NCBI GenBank assembly: GCA_014898415.1
Contig: RCTD01000011.1
Coordinates: 992,001 to 1,056,000, forward strand
DNA from: Stromatinia cepivora
Lineage: Eukaryota > Ascomycota > Leotiomycetes > Helotiales > Sclerotiniaceae
Direction: 5' to 3'
Length of the DNA: 64,000 nucleotides
Shown here: positions 21,797-34,237 of the stretch, piece after piece
Numbering within the stretch: position 1 is the stretch's first letter
How the letters are laid out: each line of letters starts with the position of its first letter
Notes under the pieces: generated by a model
What the model was told of the DNA's origin: nothing
What the model saw: the letters and a program-made list of their open reading frames with translations, nothing else
Databases searched by the model: none
Made by a program: the position numbers and the translations under genes

Positions 21797-22966
21797 ATAG
21801 ATTACGATTCGATAAACCTCGCGATTACAGAACTTCATAGCGAAGTGATTTGTCAATGAGATGAAATCTTATTCCTATACTCCCTGATTCTCGAATGCAT
21901 TTCTGTTACTTATATTCCTTTTTATCCGAAACCCTTTCTCCCTGATCCTGAAAAGTTCAGTGGTAACTCTCAAAAGTTCGATATCTGGTTTCCTTCGATT
22001 CGAACGAAATTATAAGTAGACAGCACTGCGATCAGCAATTTTATAGTTCAATTTTATTATGTTTATTTCAATCTCAAATCTTATGTATAAGTTATGGTAC
22101 TACCTCAGCTTTCTTCTATTGATCAAAATATTCTTTTAGATTATATAATGATCCTGGATCAATTTATATGTATTTATAACAATCCGAATAAAGTTCAAAA
22201 AGCCAAAAACAAGCTATTTATTTTCAAATAAGGAACCGATTTTTTATATATTTATATTACAAAATTCGAAAGGACCCTTTACAAAGCCAAAGGTCAGAAT
22301 TGGTTCGATTCGAATAAAATCTCAATCTTTTGTAATGGATTCAATATTACTCTTAGAAATCGTTTTTTTCAATAGTTTTCTCTTCCCCACTCTTATCCCG
22401 ATTTTGTTCAGGTTATACAACAATTAGTTGCTTGTATAACAAATAGATTCCTTGTATCATCCCACTTTAGTAAATCTAGAGCCCCACATATATTACAGAA
22501 TCCATTCTACTTTTGGAATCACAATCTAATAAATGTTAGCAACCTTAATGTTATTGGTGTTTTTAGCTCTTTTGATACTCAATCGGATAAATTCAATCAT
22601 ACTTTGATTCTATTTTGTATATAAATGCCCGAGTTTTTTTTTTCTGAAAGAATTCTTTTACGTAAGTAAAATAAATACATATGATATAAAAGTAACTCTT
22701 ATTGGATACAAATTTATCTGTTAGACCTACATTAAGGAATCTGAGATCGATAAGAGTCTGTTCCGGTTATTACATTGATTATTAAGCCCAAAAACAACGA
22801 TAATAAGGATCTAGGAGAGATAATCAATAGCCGATATTTTAAAGATCACTTGGAGGAAATATATAATACAATGGATGTGTATTTGTTGACTATAATACAA
22901 TTTGTGCATCAGGAATTTTTATTAAAAGAAGATTAATGATCATTTTATATTTAAGTTATTTATTTA
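21797..22966 (+). pseudogene. Gag relic of LTR element copy 2
   Basis: This is collinear with the copy 1 Gag relic. The start codon is changed to ATA at 21797-21799, a G-to-A transition, and many in-frame stops follow. Conserved blocks such as the NPNKVQ region and the KFERTLY-type block are still visible. No pol domain. Confidence 0.65.
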
Positions 22967-23005
22967 AAATGAATTTGAAGCGAACTTTTCAAAAGGGGGG
23001 GGTAA

Positions 23006-23155
23006 TGTTATGAGATATATATGATCGCGTATGATCGGATTAGTATGGTATTAAGCTCCGAATCGATCATATATATAGCTTTGTAGTACATTCTCTTTAG
23101 CTCTGTAGCTTTTAATTCTAAGGTTGATCTCTAAACGCTCGTTGGGTTCGTCACA
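23006..23155 (+). repeat. 3' LTR of element copy 2
   Basis: TGTTATG...CGTCACA, 150 bp, preceded by a polypurine tract (AAAAGGGGGGGG near 22991-23002) and followed by CCTCC. Confidence 0.92.
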
Positions 23156-23160
23156 CCTCC

Positions 23161-23705
23161 CTCCCTCACTATCCCAATACCCCCAACAAAAACAAGAACA
23201 AAAACAAGAACAAAAACAAGAAAATGAATATGAAAATGAAAATACTTCATAATTCCAACACACATATATATATAAATAAACATCCCCCAATCCCATCCCA
23301 TCCCATCCCATCCAATATATTTATAACCCTCACATTACATCACACATCACACATCACATCACACATCACAAATAACAGCAATTTATATATGGAACCGAGA
23401 AAAATAATCCAAAAGACTTGGTAATTTCCCCTTCACTACTCATCCATCATTCATGCGTGTTCGCTGTACTAGGTCTCTCATCCACAATGGTATCGAATAC
23501 GTTAACATCCATCCCATCCTATCCTTTCCCCGTATCCCAAGAACCAAGCAAAACAGTAAACCGATCATGAAAACTCATGAATTCGCAACCCCTTCCCATG
23601 TCCAAAACACATCGTAAAGTTATTTATTATTGCTTTAATTGTATGTATGTATGTAGGTATGTATGTGTTTCAAAAAAAAAAAAATAATTATCGTCCTCGT
23701 AGAAT
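23161..23705. other. 3' flank of the acetate-type transporter gene
   Basis: It contains AACAAGAACAAA-type short repeats (23180-23225), a CATCC tract (23285-23310) and TCACACATCA repeats (23340-23370). It is probably 3'UTR and spacer; no gene was seen. Confidence 0.5.
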
Positions 23706-24750
23706 CTACACCGTCTCTCGTTCAGACTTGCCACGACGTTCGCGACCCTTAACCGACCAAGGGAAATGAGCGACCGGAATGACGAAGAAAGAGTTACTAG
23801 AAAAGAGAAGTAATGTTAGTTATTTGAATCTCCTTTGAATTTTCCAAAATGTGGAGGAGAATGTAACACACCTATCATCTGCAAGACCAGCCAGAGCATT
23901 ATACCACGCCATAAACGCGGCAAATAAACCAAAATATCCACCCGCCTTGATCGCACCGGATAGTGGAACTCCCGCAGAACTAGCTCGCAAGTGACCAATT
24001 CCGAGCATCAGGAATGCCAAGTCCAAGAAGAAGAAGAGTAGGAAAAATGCGACGGTGGAACGTAATGTGCAGATCAAGAGGATGGTGGTGAAGATAAACC
24101 AACCCATTAGAAAGAATCCAAATGCGTTGTTGAAATCGTTGACGCCTGATCCAGCTGCTGAGTATGATTGTACAATCTCAAATCCACCAGGTGTGAGAAC
24201 GATTGCGAGTGAAATCCAGAATCCTCCGAATGATGAAAGAGCGGTAGCACCGAAAGTGTTTCCTACAGCCATTTCCCTATATCATCATTAGCATTTGTAT
24301 TTCTGATATGATATGACTTCAAACGAAGATATTATCCAATACGTACCACATGCCAGCAAGCAATTGAACCAGACCACCATAACCAAAAGCAAGAGCGATG
24401 ACAATACTGGGTTTTGTAACACCGGCAGTTCCGACATTGACAAGAGATAGGACGAAAGTAGTGAGAGCGAAAGCACTGAGACCCAAAGGCGCAGGGTTGG
24501 CGAATTTTCTTTCCGTAGTAGGTTTGTAAAGACCAGGTTGGAACTCTCCACCAAATGCTGGGAATCTAGCGGATTCTCCAGTATTCATATGTGCCAATGG
24601 ATTTCCTCCATAATCATATCCTCTTGAGGCAGCGGAATGGTTTATGCCAGAGCCATTGACAGGGGCATGGTCGTGAGTATTACTAACACCAGAAGTTTCG
24701 CTGGTGTACTCTTTGTTGTATCCATTATCTGCGGTGGCGGTAGTAGCCAT
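23706..24750 (-). CDS. GPR1/FUN34/YaaH family acetate/ammonium-type transporter (Ato/Ady2-like)
   Basis: Three exons on the minus strand (24750-24347, 24276-23872, 23796-23706), with introns 24346-24277 (GTACGT...TATAG) and 23871-23797 (GTGTGT...TCTAG), all in phase, give 299 aa. The family signature [10 protein letters not shown] is at residue 85. Six hydrophobic segments follow, as in plasma-membrane acetate permeases (yeast Ady2/Ato1, Aspergillus AcpA). The N-terminal 80 aa are hydrophilic and the C-terminus ends in a basic stretch ([16 protein letters not shown]). These carriers take up acetate/protons or export ammonium, and the sequence alone does not tell which. An upstream TATA-like box and CreA-type words hint at carbon-source control. 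Confidence 0.9.
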
Positions 24751-24950
24751 AATAACTTTAGTTGTTGGGATTATGAATTCAAAATATGTGTTGTAGACAA
24801 GTTGAGGTTTTTGATATCTTGGTATAGAGGCTTAATTTGAACCCAATCTTTTTGGTGGAATGGAAAATAATAACACAATTAGTGAACAGACAAGGGAAAA
24901 AAAAGTCGAACTTCTGACGGAAAAAGGAGTGAGGGGGGAAAGATCACCCG

Positions 24951-25044
24951 GATATATAGTGAATCCCCAACCTATCTAGGTACGGACATCGTGTTGAACT
25001 TGGGGGGTGACTGGGGTAAGCAAGCTTGATCATGCAGTCCGGGG
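24951..25044 (-). promoter_or_regulatory. Possible promoter elements of the acetate-type transporter
   Basis: A TATATATCC box lies about 205 bp upstream of the start (minus-strand sense ACTATATATCC, near 24950-24960). Two plus-strand words fit the CreA/Mig1 consensus SYGGRG: CTGGGG at 25011-25016 and CCGGGG at 25039-25044. CreA mediates glucose repression of acetate genes in Aspergillus. The motif is short and common, so this is weak evidence. Confidence 0.3.
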
Positions 25045-28000
25045 GAGCTTGTGCGTGCCGCGGTCATTTTCATTTTTACAAAGAATTGGATTGAGTAATC
25101 ATGTACGGAGGGAGGACAAGGTCATTAAATTTGTGATAGTATTGGTCAATCCCCATGTTTTCGTCTTTGTCGGGTCTCCAATAGAATATCTGAACTTCGT
25201 AATGATTATCATATCGATATACCGCATGGAGTATCGTTTTAAATCCTGGACCCCGTCATCCCACAAAAATATTTCTCTGCATGCCTCCTCCCTGCCGAAT
25301 ATCCTGGTTCTGAGTCGGACTTATGATAAATTCCATTGTGGGGAAATGACTTGCCAGATTTGTCTTGTCATTGTTCATGGTGATGTTTTTTAGTCTCCAG
25401 TTTCTCCTCTCCGGTTTGTCCATGATGTTGAACAGGTGGTTGTTTTGTATCACCCATATTGAATCCTATTTCCCGTTATACCTCTCACAATATATATCCC
25501 TTTCGAAGAGAATTGAAAATATCGGGACCCATACTGAAGAGGAAGTAGGCAAAAATGGATCGTGTGTAATGTTATCAATCAGCTCATTTGCTATTATTAT
25601 TAACTTCGTTGCACCGATATCCTGCAATGGGCACTACAATGGCAGCCACAAGAGAAGATTGTCCATAATTCAATGACTGATAATACATAATTGGCTTGAA
25701 ATACACCACTAAAAGAGCGTTTAGACCTGATGTTGGATATAAAGTTGGTAGTTGGTTGGTCCTTAATTGGGAAATGCCGTTGGTGGTTATGAAATTCCAT
25801 ATTCATAATTCCATATTCCATAATTCCATATTCCATAATTCCATATTCCATAATTCCATATTCCGGAATTTTCTGTTTCCTTTGTTTGAAAGTCATGGTA
25901 TGACGACCTAAAATTCAATCGGGAATAAAGCTAAGCTCAAAGAGGTATCGAACATCGTTTAGAAATGGATCCCTCCCCCTCTTTGAACCACTTTTATCAA
26001 ATTCAAGATTTCCGATTTCCAATCATCGTCGCATGCCTTAAAAGCTTGTTGAGACGGTCTGTGTGGATCAAGTGGGTTATAATGAGGAGAAACTGGGGAA
26101 TTGAAAGGCAAATGTTACGGCTTATCTATATTATTCTGCTCAACAATTTAGAAAACCCATCAAATTCGGTATCATTCAATATTTCCATCATAGCTGACTC
26201 GAATACAAAATATTGTTTTGTTTATTTATTGATAGCTACTAGGGTGGTTCATCGCCGAGCTGATGGTGGGGTGCTTTTAGTTCCATGCATCTAAGGTAGG
26301 ATTTGAAAACCCCTGGATATGTCACTACAGAGTGAGTACAAGCGCTAATCATGGAAGTCCTATCGAACGAACCAAAAAATATCATAAAATTGTTATTTTT
26401 CGAATAGAGTATAATCATCATTTGTATAGAGTTTATATTGCAGCAAAATTACTTACACGAGCAGGAGATGATAGCTTTTATTGTACATTGGGCTATCTCT
26501 TTGCTTTGCTATAACCTGCATCACTTGGGAATATCTCAGGAGGTCCAAATTTATCCCGAGTATCCATTCGTGTACAGGATCACCAAAAAGAAAGAAAAAC
26601 ACGGGAGTTGCACAACGAAGGAACGGATTGACTCAGCATTCAAAAATATACTATATTATCGCAGTCCAACCTTCCCCAACTCGTATGGGAGGATTCCCGG
26701 CCTTCTATAATCTTAATTCTAGGCCGAAGCGAGTGTGAACGGAGGCTCCGTCTTTCACCCACAAGGAGTAACGGTATCCGTTCCATCAATGCATGCTTAC
26801 AATATACCCATGGAAGATATGCAAAGTATCCTAGCAAGAACCGTCGGACTGGAGCCAAAGCTGACTGTAAAGGGTTACACATACCCCGAGATACCTAATA
26901 GCTGTTTACTTTCACCGCGTCAAACGAAATCAGTAAGCAGCTCAAAAGCTCAATGTTTAAACGAGGGACTTTCAACGCGTGGAAACGAAGCCATTCTCAT
27001 CTCTTTTGGTATATGTATATCCATTGGATAAATATCAAATATAGCCGTTTACGGTTCAATGGAAAAATAGCTTCAGGATGTCAGAAATATCCCAAATCAA
27101 AGGATTTAGACTGTCGTCCAAAAGGAAAATATACCGTTGCGTAATGACAACAGCATCTCCATCTTATCCCCGCTGTCTAAAGAACATAAAGAATGAAGAT
27201 ATCATGACAATCTGGAATCAAGACAAAGAAACACAACTACCGAAATCTTAAATACGATGGTTCAAGTTTCTAGAATGAGGAGAAGGAATGGGGAGAAAGT
27301 TAATTATTGATTAATAAACAAGTACTTCGTATGGAAAATTAAGATTTGCGGAAATCTCGGTGTCGGAAAAGGAATAGTTTGGGGTCTCGGAAACTTTTCC
27401 GCTTTTTCATCCGGATGTATCTCCTTCCAGATTCGGTGGAGTACTTCGTACCAAGGGGTACTTATACGTGAGGATCACGTGATGATTTATCATTCCCTGG
27501 AGATAGAAGTTAGGAGTCGGAAATCCGCAGCGCTGACTCGTTCATGAAATAAATTGAGAAGATAGAATTCTTTCTCAAGATCCGTGATATAAAAGCCAAG
27601 CTCTCACATCCGTCACATCGACATTTTCCACCCGGTATAACTTGGAGCGATCTGCAGGTCAGCAATTTCCACGTACGGATAGCACAATACGACTCTACTC
27701 CACATTATCTCCAAAACACCTGCCTATCCATCTCAACTTTGCAGCTTCAAAATGCTTGTTTGCTGCAAGAGCCCGGCAGTTTGGTCTCATCTAACGGGGA
27801 TTTTATGGATGCACGGAGTACTACGTGGCCATTTTATAAGGTTTGCTTGGAGTTTGATGAATGGGGGATGTTTGGTTTAGAATTATATTCTGTAGAATTA
27901 CAGAACTACAGTTTATACTTATTCTTTGGTGTATATTTGATATATTCATAGAGATTAGAAATGGAGGGGCTTAACTTTTCAATCTTTATTTGTGCTAAAT

Positions 28001-31000
28001 TAAATCAACTCAAATCAAATCACAAACATCTCGTATTAGGGAATTCAATTCGATAAGGTTACTCTAATACCTGAATCGTACACATATATAACCATAAACT
28101 TTAATACCACTATTAAAGATCTACAATACACACAACTGCATAGTAAAATAGTATTTATAATAGCTTCAATACACATTTCCGCCCGATATTTCCTCCGAGC
28201 TCCAAACTAATTTCATCACCTCACCACTCCATACATAACATAACATGACATAACAATAGTAAATCAATAACTCGTATCTCGACAACTCCGACCAATATTC
28301 GCATTATCTCATTTAATTAATATGGCTTGATGATATTTTTCAAATGTGTTGCGAAAGAGAAGAGAATGCCGGGTTTGATATTGATTGTCGTTTTATTTTG
28401 GGGTTGTGCTGGTTCTCTTTACTTAGCGGGAATGCGCATGGTTGTCTAATAGGTATAGGTATAGATGCGCGGATTTCGGGTGGAAGGCGAGGGCAGTTGG
28501 AGGTTGTCAAGATGCGGAGAAGAATGATAGGGTGCTCGAGTATACGTACCTAGTAATCTTCAGGAATTGCCAATGCGCATAGGGTTGGATGTGAGGAACG
28601 GTATGAGTACCGGGTACGTGTCTGTTGTTTATCGTGTGGCTCATAGCTTTCTCTATCATTCATAGCTTTCTCCCTAATCTTCATCACAACTTCCCCAATA
28701 CGAGGATTCTATCTCGAGTGAGTGATTCGAGGTATCATCCGTCTGTGAATCATTCTTATGGATTCAGCATTATGGATTGATAGGATCTTGATTCGGAAAA
28801 TATGAAGCTTGATAGATGCGGTTGTAACTTCTTTCCGGGCCAAGTATCCCCTGCGAGAAAAGAAAATATAAAATGATTAATCACAGAGTATACCAGTTTA
28901 CTTTCCTTGCTTTTTCCATACCTAGCTTTTCTTCTTTCTTACTTGCTGCTTGCAAACAGATATTGATCTTTGGAATGATTAGCATGCACACAGAATCTTC
29001 TTCCGTGTTTGATGGCTTTACATACAATGCTCTTCATGAGCTTAGATAGTTGCTCAAGGTTTCGAGTGACATGAATTCAAGCTGGAGCTCAAACTCCCAC
29101 GATCAATCTCAACGAATTCGATATCTTCATCTAGGTCTGGGCATCAGGACTCTACCGGTTGAGAACTCAGCGTCGTCAAATTATCTTCCATGTCGAAGAG
29201 GATTTGAGGAGAAGTAAGACGTTGGAAGTCATGGGTATGATAGTCATTTGTTGTATCGAGCTTTGATGTATGATGTAGTGTATGTTGAGTAATGGAAAAT
29301 ATAGTTGTTTGTTTATTCATCTCTATTAAGTCGTGTTTTCGAATATACGATGTTTATACATATTACCCCTTTCAATAAATAATCATATCTAGTTATTCTT
29401 CTACTCTCGCGATTATCGATATATTATCTAACTCATGGCCTAAAACACATGGCTCATAAATTTCAAATCATCAATCAATAGTATTTCCAGTTAGAATATA
29501 GATATTTATACTGAAAACCTCTTCACAGAGTCTTTCCTCTATAAAAGTTTAAGTTTATAGAGAATAATAGACTATATCTTTAGGTAGATCAAGAATATAC
29601 TCGCTTCTTTGTGGTTCTTATATGGTGAAAGAAGGTTGATATATATATATTAATCTTATTCTATCCCAAATCATAAACTATCTTTTCTCATATTATGATA
29701 TCTCGCCCTCTCCTATTCTAATCTCCAACTCTCTAAATTCCAAATCCTCAATTCCAATCTTTTTTTCTAAACAAAATCACCCATACAATCCCAAACAATT
29801 CCTCAAAGCCCACAAAAACCATTTACATATAAACCAAACCAAATCAACTATCTATAAGAATAAAATCAAATCCAATCCAATCCAATTTGATCCTTGGATA
29901 TATAAAATACAATTTCTAAAGGGAAAATATTATAGGGCTCTGTTTTAAGGAGATTTGAATTGTTTTTATTTTATTTATGAATCGGAGGTATTATTTTATA
30001 AATATTTTGTAAATTGGGATTTTTTTTGAGAAGAGGGGTGAAAGGAGCGGGATTTGGGGAGAAGGGAAAAGAAGTAGTGAAGAGGGTAGGGGGAGAGAGG
30101 GGTAAAAGGAGGGGTTTAGAGAAAAGAGATAGGGAGGAAAAAAGAGGTAGAAAGATATTGAATTGAAGATTCACTATATCATTTTCATCCGACGTGAATA
30201 ATACCGAATACCGATATAAATACTATATAATCTTTGCAATTTCCACATGGGAGGCTTATCAGCTCGGGGTATATATAGAATGATAGGGTGTGAATATTAA
30301 ATATATATCCAAATATAAAAATCCATTCATAACCAACTAACAAAACTCACACAGACTATCCATCAACAAAAAAAACCAAAATTTTTTAAATTTTTTCAAG
30401 ACTTTATATCATTCTCTTATTTCATCCCATTATTCATATTCAATCTACTAATCAATTAATAATCCAATCCAGTCCATTTATCAGTAATTCAGCATTCCAA
30501 GATTCCAATATCATATATACTCCCTATTATATACCCCCCTAAACTATTCACAATCCATCTTAAGCGATCTACCTCCCTATATCTATCTATCTACCTATCT
30601 ATCTACGAATATCATAATCCATAATAATGATTTATATTCATATTCATTGGTACGAAAGAAGTTTTGATTTGTAAGATTATATTATGTATGATGTGTGATG
30701 TGATGTGATGTGATTTGATTTGATGTACGATGGTATGGTGACTGAGGAAAGTATTGTGTTTACGAGGGATGTAAGATTACGATTTTATTTTTAATATGAG
30801 TTAGCTATTGATTGGATATTATGAGATAAAGTATCAGATGAGTAGTCAAATTTATAGTACACAAAATGCACATACTAATCTTCCAGAAGAGACTCGGAAT
30901 TAGTATATAAGATATGCATAAGTATATTTTTCAGATATATAGTATACAGTATACCAATCCCAACACCAACAAATATATATACAAGAATGTAAGTTTCCCA

Positions 31001-31135
31001 TTGCGAATCAAATCATTCTATTCCCTTCCCTTCCTTCAAGTCTATCCATCCCCATCTACGCAACCAATCCCTCACTAATCACCACTCACCACCCCCAATC
31101 GCCGTCGGTACCCTCCCTGCCAATATCAAAAACAC
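25045..31135. other. Large gene-poor region
   Basis: Six kilobases without a frame that looks coding on either strand. Open frames of 60-130 codons are scattered and share no domain signal. It includes a 15-bp tandem repeat (25793-25864), the palindrome ATCACGTGAT near 27473, and several GTACTTCGTA-like words (27320, 27440). The GC content varies in blocks, so it may be old transposon debris, but no terminal repeats were found. Confidence 0.5.
25793..25864 (+). repeat. 15-bp tandem repeat (AATTCCATATTCCAT), about 5 units
   Basis: Consecutive ATTCCATATTCCATA units, the first one slightly different. Codon-length units keep the frames open on both strands, which explains the ORFs there. Confidence 0.9.
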
Positions 31136-32896
31136 CTAATAAGAATCCTCCAAATCACACTCAGCAGCATCAACCCCACTAACATCCTCAGCAGCAACAG
31201 AAGTAGCAACCCCTCTCCTTTCCGTCTTTGTAGAAGTCTCCCCCGAAGACTTGCTACTCGTTTGAGTTGATTTCGCATGTCTTGTTTTTGTTTTTAACGT
31301 CGTGCTTGGAATCGATTTTTGTGTTTGTGTTTGTGTAGAAATAGCTGCTGAGCTAGAGCTAGCAAGAACAGCAGAAGCGGGAGGAGGAGTAGTAGTACCA
31401 CTCAAACTAGCACACGCAAACGACATTTTCGAAACCGGGGTTCCTCTATCCTTGGGAGCGCTCAAATTCCAAGTCATATCCACGTAAGGCCAGCAAACCT
31501 TATCAGTACCAATTGTAACAATATCACCACTAACAAAAGCCTCTGTTGAAACGACTGCTGATCCCACTTTTGCGCCTTTGTTATTGATGACTTGGAATGA
31601 GGTACCTGCGTATGTACCTGAGCAACCCATGGGAACTGGTTGGCAATCTGGGGAAGTAAGGGTTTCGTAGGTGACGATTGAGTATTGTGAGTTGATAGCT
31701 GCGACGTGGACATTTTGGTGGTCCTCGGTGGAGGAATATGTGATCCAGGTTACTTGGGAATCACCTTCTGCTGCACCGACAGTAGAAGAGGCTTGAGGGC
31801 CGGCGAGAGTTTTTTTATCCGTCATGATGGAGATGGCGACGTTGTGGTTGAGCCATCTGGGTGAGCATTGCGTATATCCTGTTCCCATCCATGCGTTCAG
31901 GGTAAGATCGAGTGCACCGCGTGATTGCCAAGCGAAAATATATCCATTGGAGCCGGGGATAGAGGCTAAGTTGGAGTAGGATCCGGACATTCCACCCATT
32001 GGTTCGCCACTGACACCGTTGGTTGTGTTTTCGTTTGCGATCTTTTGACCGGACATATATTGAGTTTCGGTGTTCAACCAGATATCACCTTGGTCTTCTG
32101 CACAGACACTTGCGAATGGAGCGGCGTCAGCAGCTTCGAGACCAATACCTGTATTGTGGGAGCAACCGAAATCACTGCTGGCGCCCTGAATCACTTGTAA
32201 AACTCCATCATCATTGACGTATTGAATGGAATCACCGAAATGACCAGCATAACCAGTAGTATAGGCTGTGAATATTCGTGAGAATTATACTTGGTGAGAG
32301 AGAGGAAGAGTGAAATTCATACCTTCAACGACAAAATATCCAGCATAAAGACCAGCAGTAGCAGAATAAACCAAATCACCATTAGCATCCGGAGTCGAAG
32401 TCAACATATCCGAAGCATGAACACCCGGACCATTCAAAGCCGTCTCCCATGTCTTCCTCCCATTCGTATATCTAATGATCGAAACGATAGGAGAACCATC
32501 TGTAGGAAGATTGCTAGTACCCGTAGCATTTACCGTTGCCATCAAGGCAAAACCATCATTATGAGCCACCAATCCGGCAGCTTCATATGCCGTAATAGAA
32601 ATCGCATTACCGATTGCGGTGAAATCGGTCAAGGAAACTTGTTGAACGTGTACGGTGGCATATGTATCATCGAGGTAGGCAAGGTAAGCAGAATTTCCAT
32701 CCGGGGAAATCGAGAAGGGAGTTCGGCGATGATGAGGAAGACCAGTCCAGTAGGCTGGCTTGATAGGGTCGAAACTAGCTGCTAAAGTCAAGGAGTTGGG
32801 GAAAGTAGAGATGCTTGCATCTCCAAGAGTGGAGGTGATGCCACTGGCAAGCACCGAGTAAAAGAGTGTAGAACGCATAATTGCGACTATTTTCAA
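31136..32896 (-). CDS. Secreted protein of unknown function with Ser/Thr-rich C-terminus
   Basis: Two exons (32896-32323 and 32265-31136) with a 57-bp intron (GTATGA donor, CACAG acceptor) give 567 aa in phase. The start is either the ATG at 32896 or the one at 32878. Both give a hydrophobic N-terminus (FYSVLASGITSTLGDA) that looks like a signal peptide. The body has regularly spaced motifs such as FSISPDGNSAYLAYLDD, consistent with a beta-propeller-like fold, and Cys-containing loops. The C-terminal 90 residues are Ser/Thr/Lys-rich, typical of O-glycosylated fungal wall or secreted proteins. No GPI-type hydrophobic terminus is visible. I do not recognise the family; the beta-propeller idea is an inference. 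Confidence 0.75.
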
Positions 32897-34237
32897 GTGG
32901 TAAAGACCGACGTTGAAGAACTTATATTCTCTAGGAAAAAAGATCTAGAATAGAAAGAAAGGTGGATGAGGAAAGGAAGAATCCCTCTAAATCAGGGGAT
33001 TGTATTCATATTTATTTCCATTTGAAGCCTGAAGCCAATTACCGCCAGACCCTTAACATGCCTGATATGATCTACTGAGATCATTGCACCATACGAGTGG
33101 GCAAATTCTGTAAGGTTATTGTTACCAAGTGGATTAGCAATGTATTTGACTTCAAGAACGCATGAGGCGAAACCGCCTTGAATGAAGCAATGATCTAGAT
33201 TAGGGGTTTGTAGCTGAGGGGAAATTAGTAACATTTCGGATGAAACAGAGGAGATGCCCTGTAAGAATGCCTGCTCGGTACTCGGTACTTCATTTTTAGT
33301 TCCATAAATAAATCAACGAGCCAGTCTGTTGAAATTGCGATTTATGAATTATAACTACCATATATATATATTCATTAACCAAAAAGGATGAATTCACATC
33401 ATATAAGAAATTCAAATCATACAAGATCTTATTTAACCAATAAATCGTACCAAAGTAGATAACCACTATATATAAACCAAAGAGAATGAATTCAATTCAT
33501 ACAAGATCCCACCCAACCAATAAATCATACCAAGGTAGGTACCTACCAGTATCTCCAAATACCTTTCTAGAACCACACCACCGTGACGATATAACCATCA
33601 AATTTGAAATCCACAAAAAAGTCCTTACTGACTTCAATTTAAAGTAACCTTGCTATAAAAGCAAAAAGAAACGTAATGAAATCGTCTCAACTTTCAGAAG
33701 AGGTTCATTCCGAACATACCGGTATGGATTGATTGAGCGCATCAACTCGTCAAATCATCAAATCATCCAATCATCCAATCCATATTAAATATCATCATCC
33801 CATACATTTGAAATATACAAAGAAACAATTCCCCAGTCGTCTCCTCCCCTTTAACTTACTCCCATAAAGTTACATCGCTGCTTTACGATCGCCTAATAAA
33901 CACAGGGCGATTTATTCCACAATTTGGTCCTTGTATATGTCAGACTGGTACTCGCATATTAAAAGCAGCATTAATATTCGACCTCCACTATGTAAACATA
34001 AAGGAGATCTTTGTGGGTCATCACGTTTCATATTGAATATGGATGAGTCTGGATTTTTTAGAATGAATTGTTTTGGTGCTGGTGCTGTCGTATGATCGTT
34101 GCATAAGAGGATATGTACTATAGGAGTAGGTATCATTAATCCAAACGCCCAAGAATATGTGTTCGCAGAACAAATTGTAACACCCAAACGCCATTGACGT
34201 TGATATGAAAGTCGTAGCATTATGGAATTCATCATCA
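32897..34237. other. Intergenic region with an imperfect direct duplication
   Basis: Two related AT-rich segments (about 33377-33470 and 33475-33545) share GAATTCA...CATACAAGATC...AACCAATAAATC.TACCAA. No gene was recognised. Confidence 0.5.

Larger units (their letters stand above)
21480..23155 (+). mobile_element. Gag-only short LTR retroelement, copy 2 (1,676 bp)
   Basis: LTRs are at 21480-21629 and 23006-23155 (150 bp each), both with TG at the start and CACA at the end. The 5-bp duplication CCTCC (21475-21479 and 23156-23160) proves a complete insertion. It has the same orientation and exactly the same length as copy 1. Equivalent sites, such as the gag start codon position, keep a constant offset of 14,976 bp, so no net indel has occurred between the copies. 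The differences are almost all transitions. The interior has a Gag relic only. Confidence 0.92.

Noticed and set aside
27473..27482. ATCACGTGAT palindrome as a centromere or origin element
   Set aside because: A single 10-bp site without flanking elements; cannot be supported.
32291..32785. Plus-strand 164-codon frame opposite the secreted-protein gene
   Set aside because: Antisense shadow; Arg/Ser/Ile-rich composition mirrors the coding strand.
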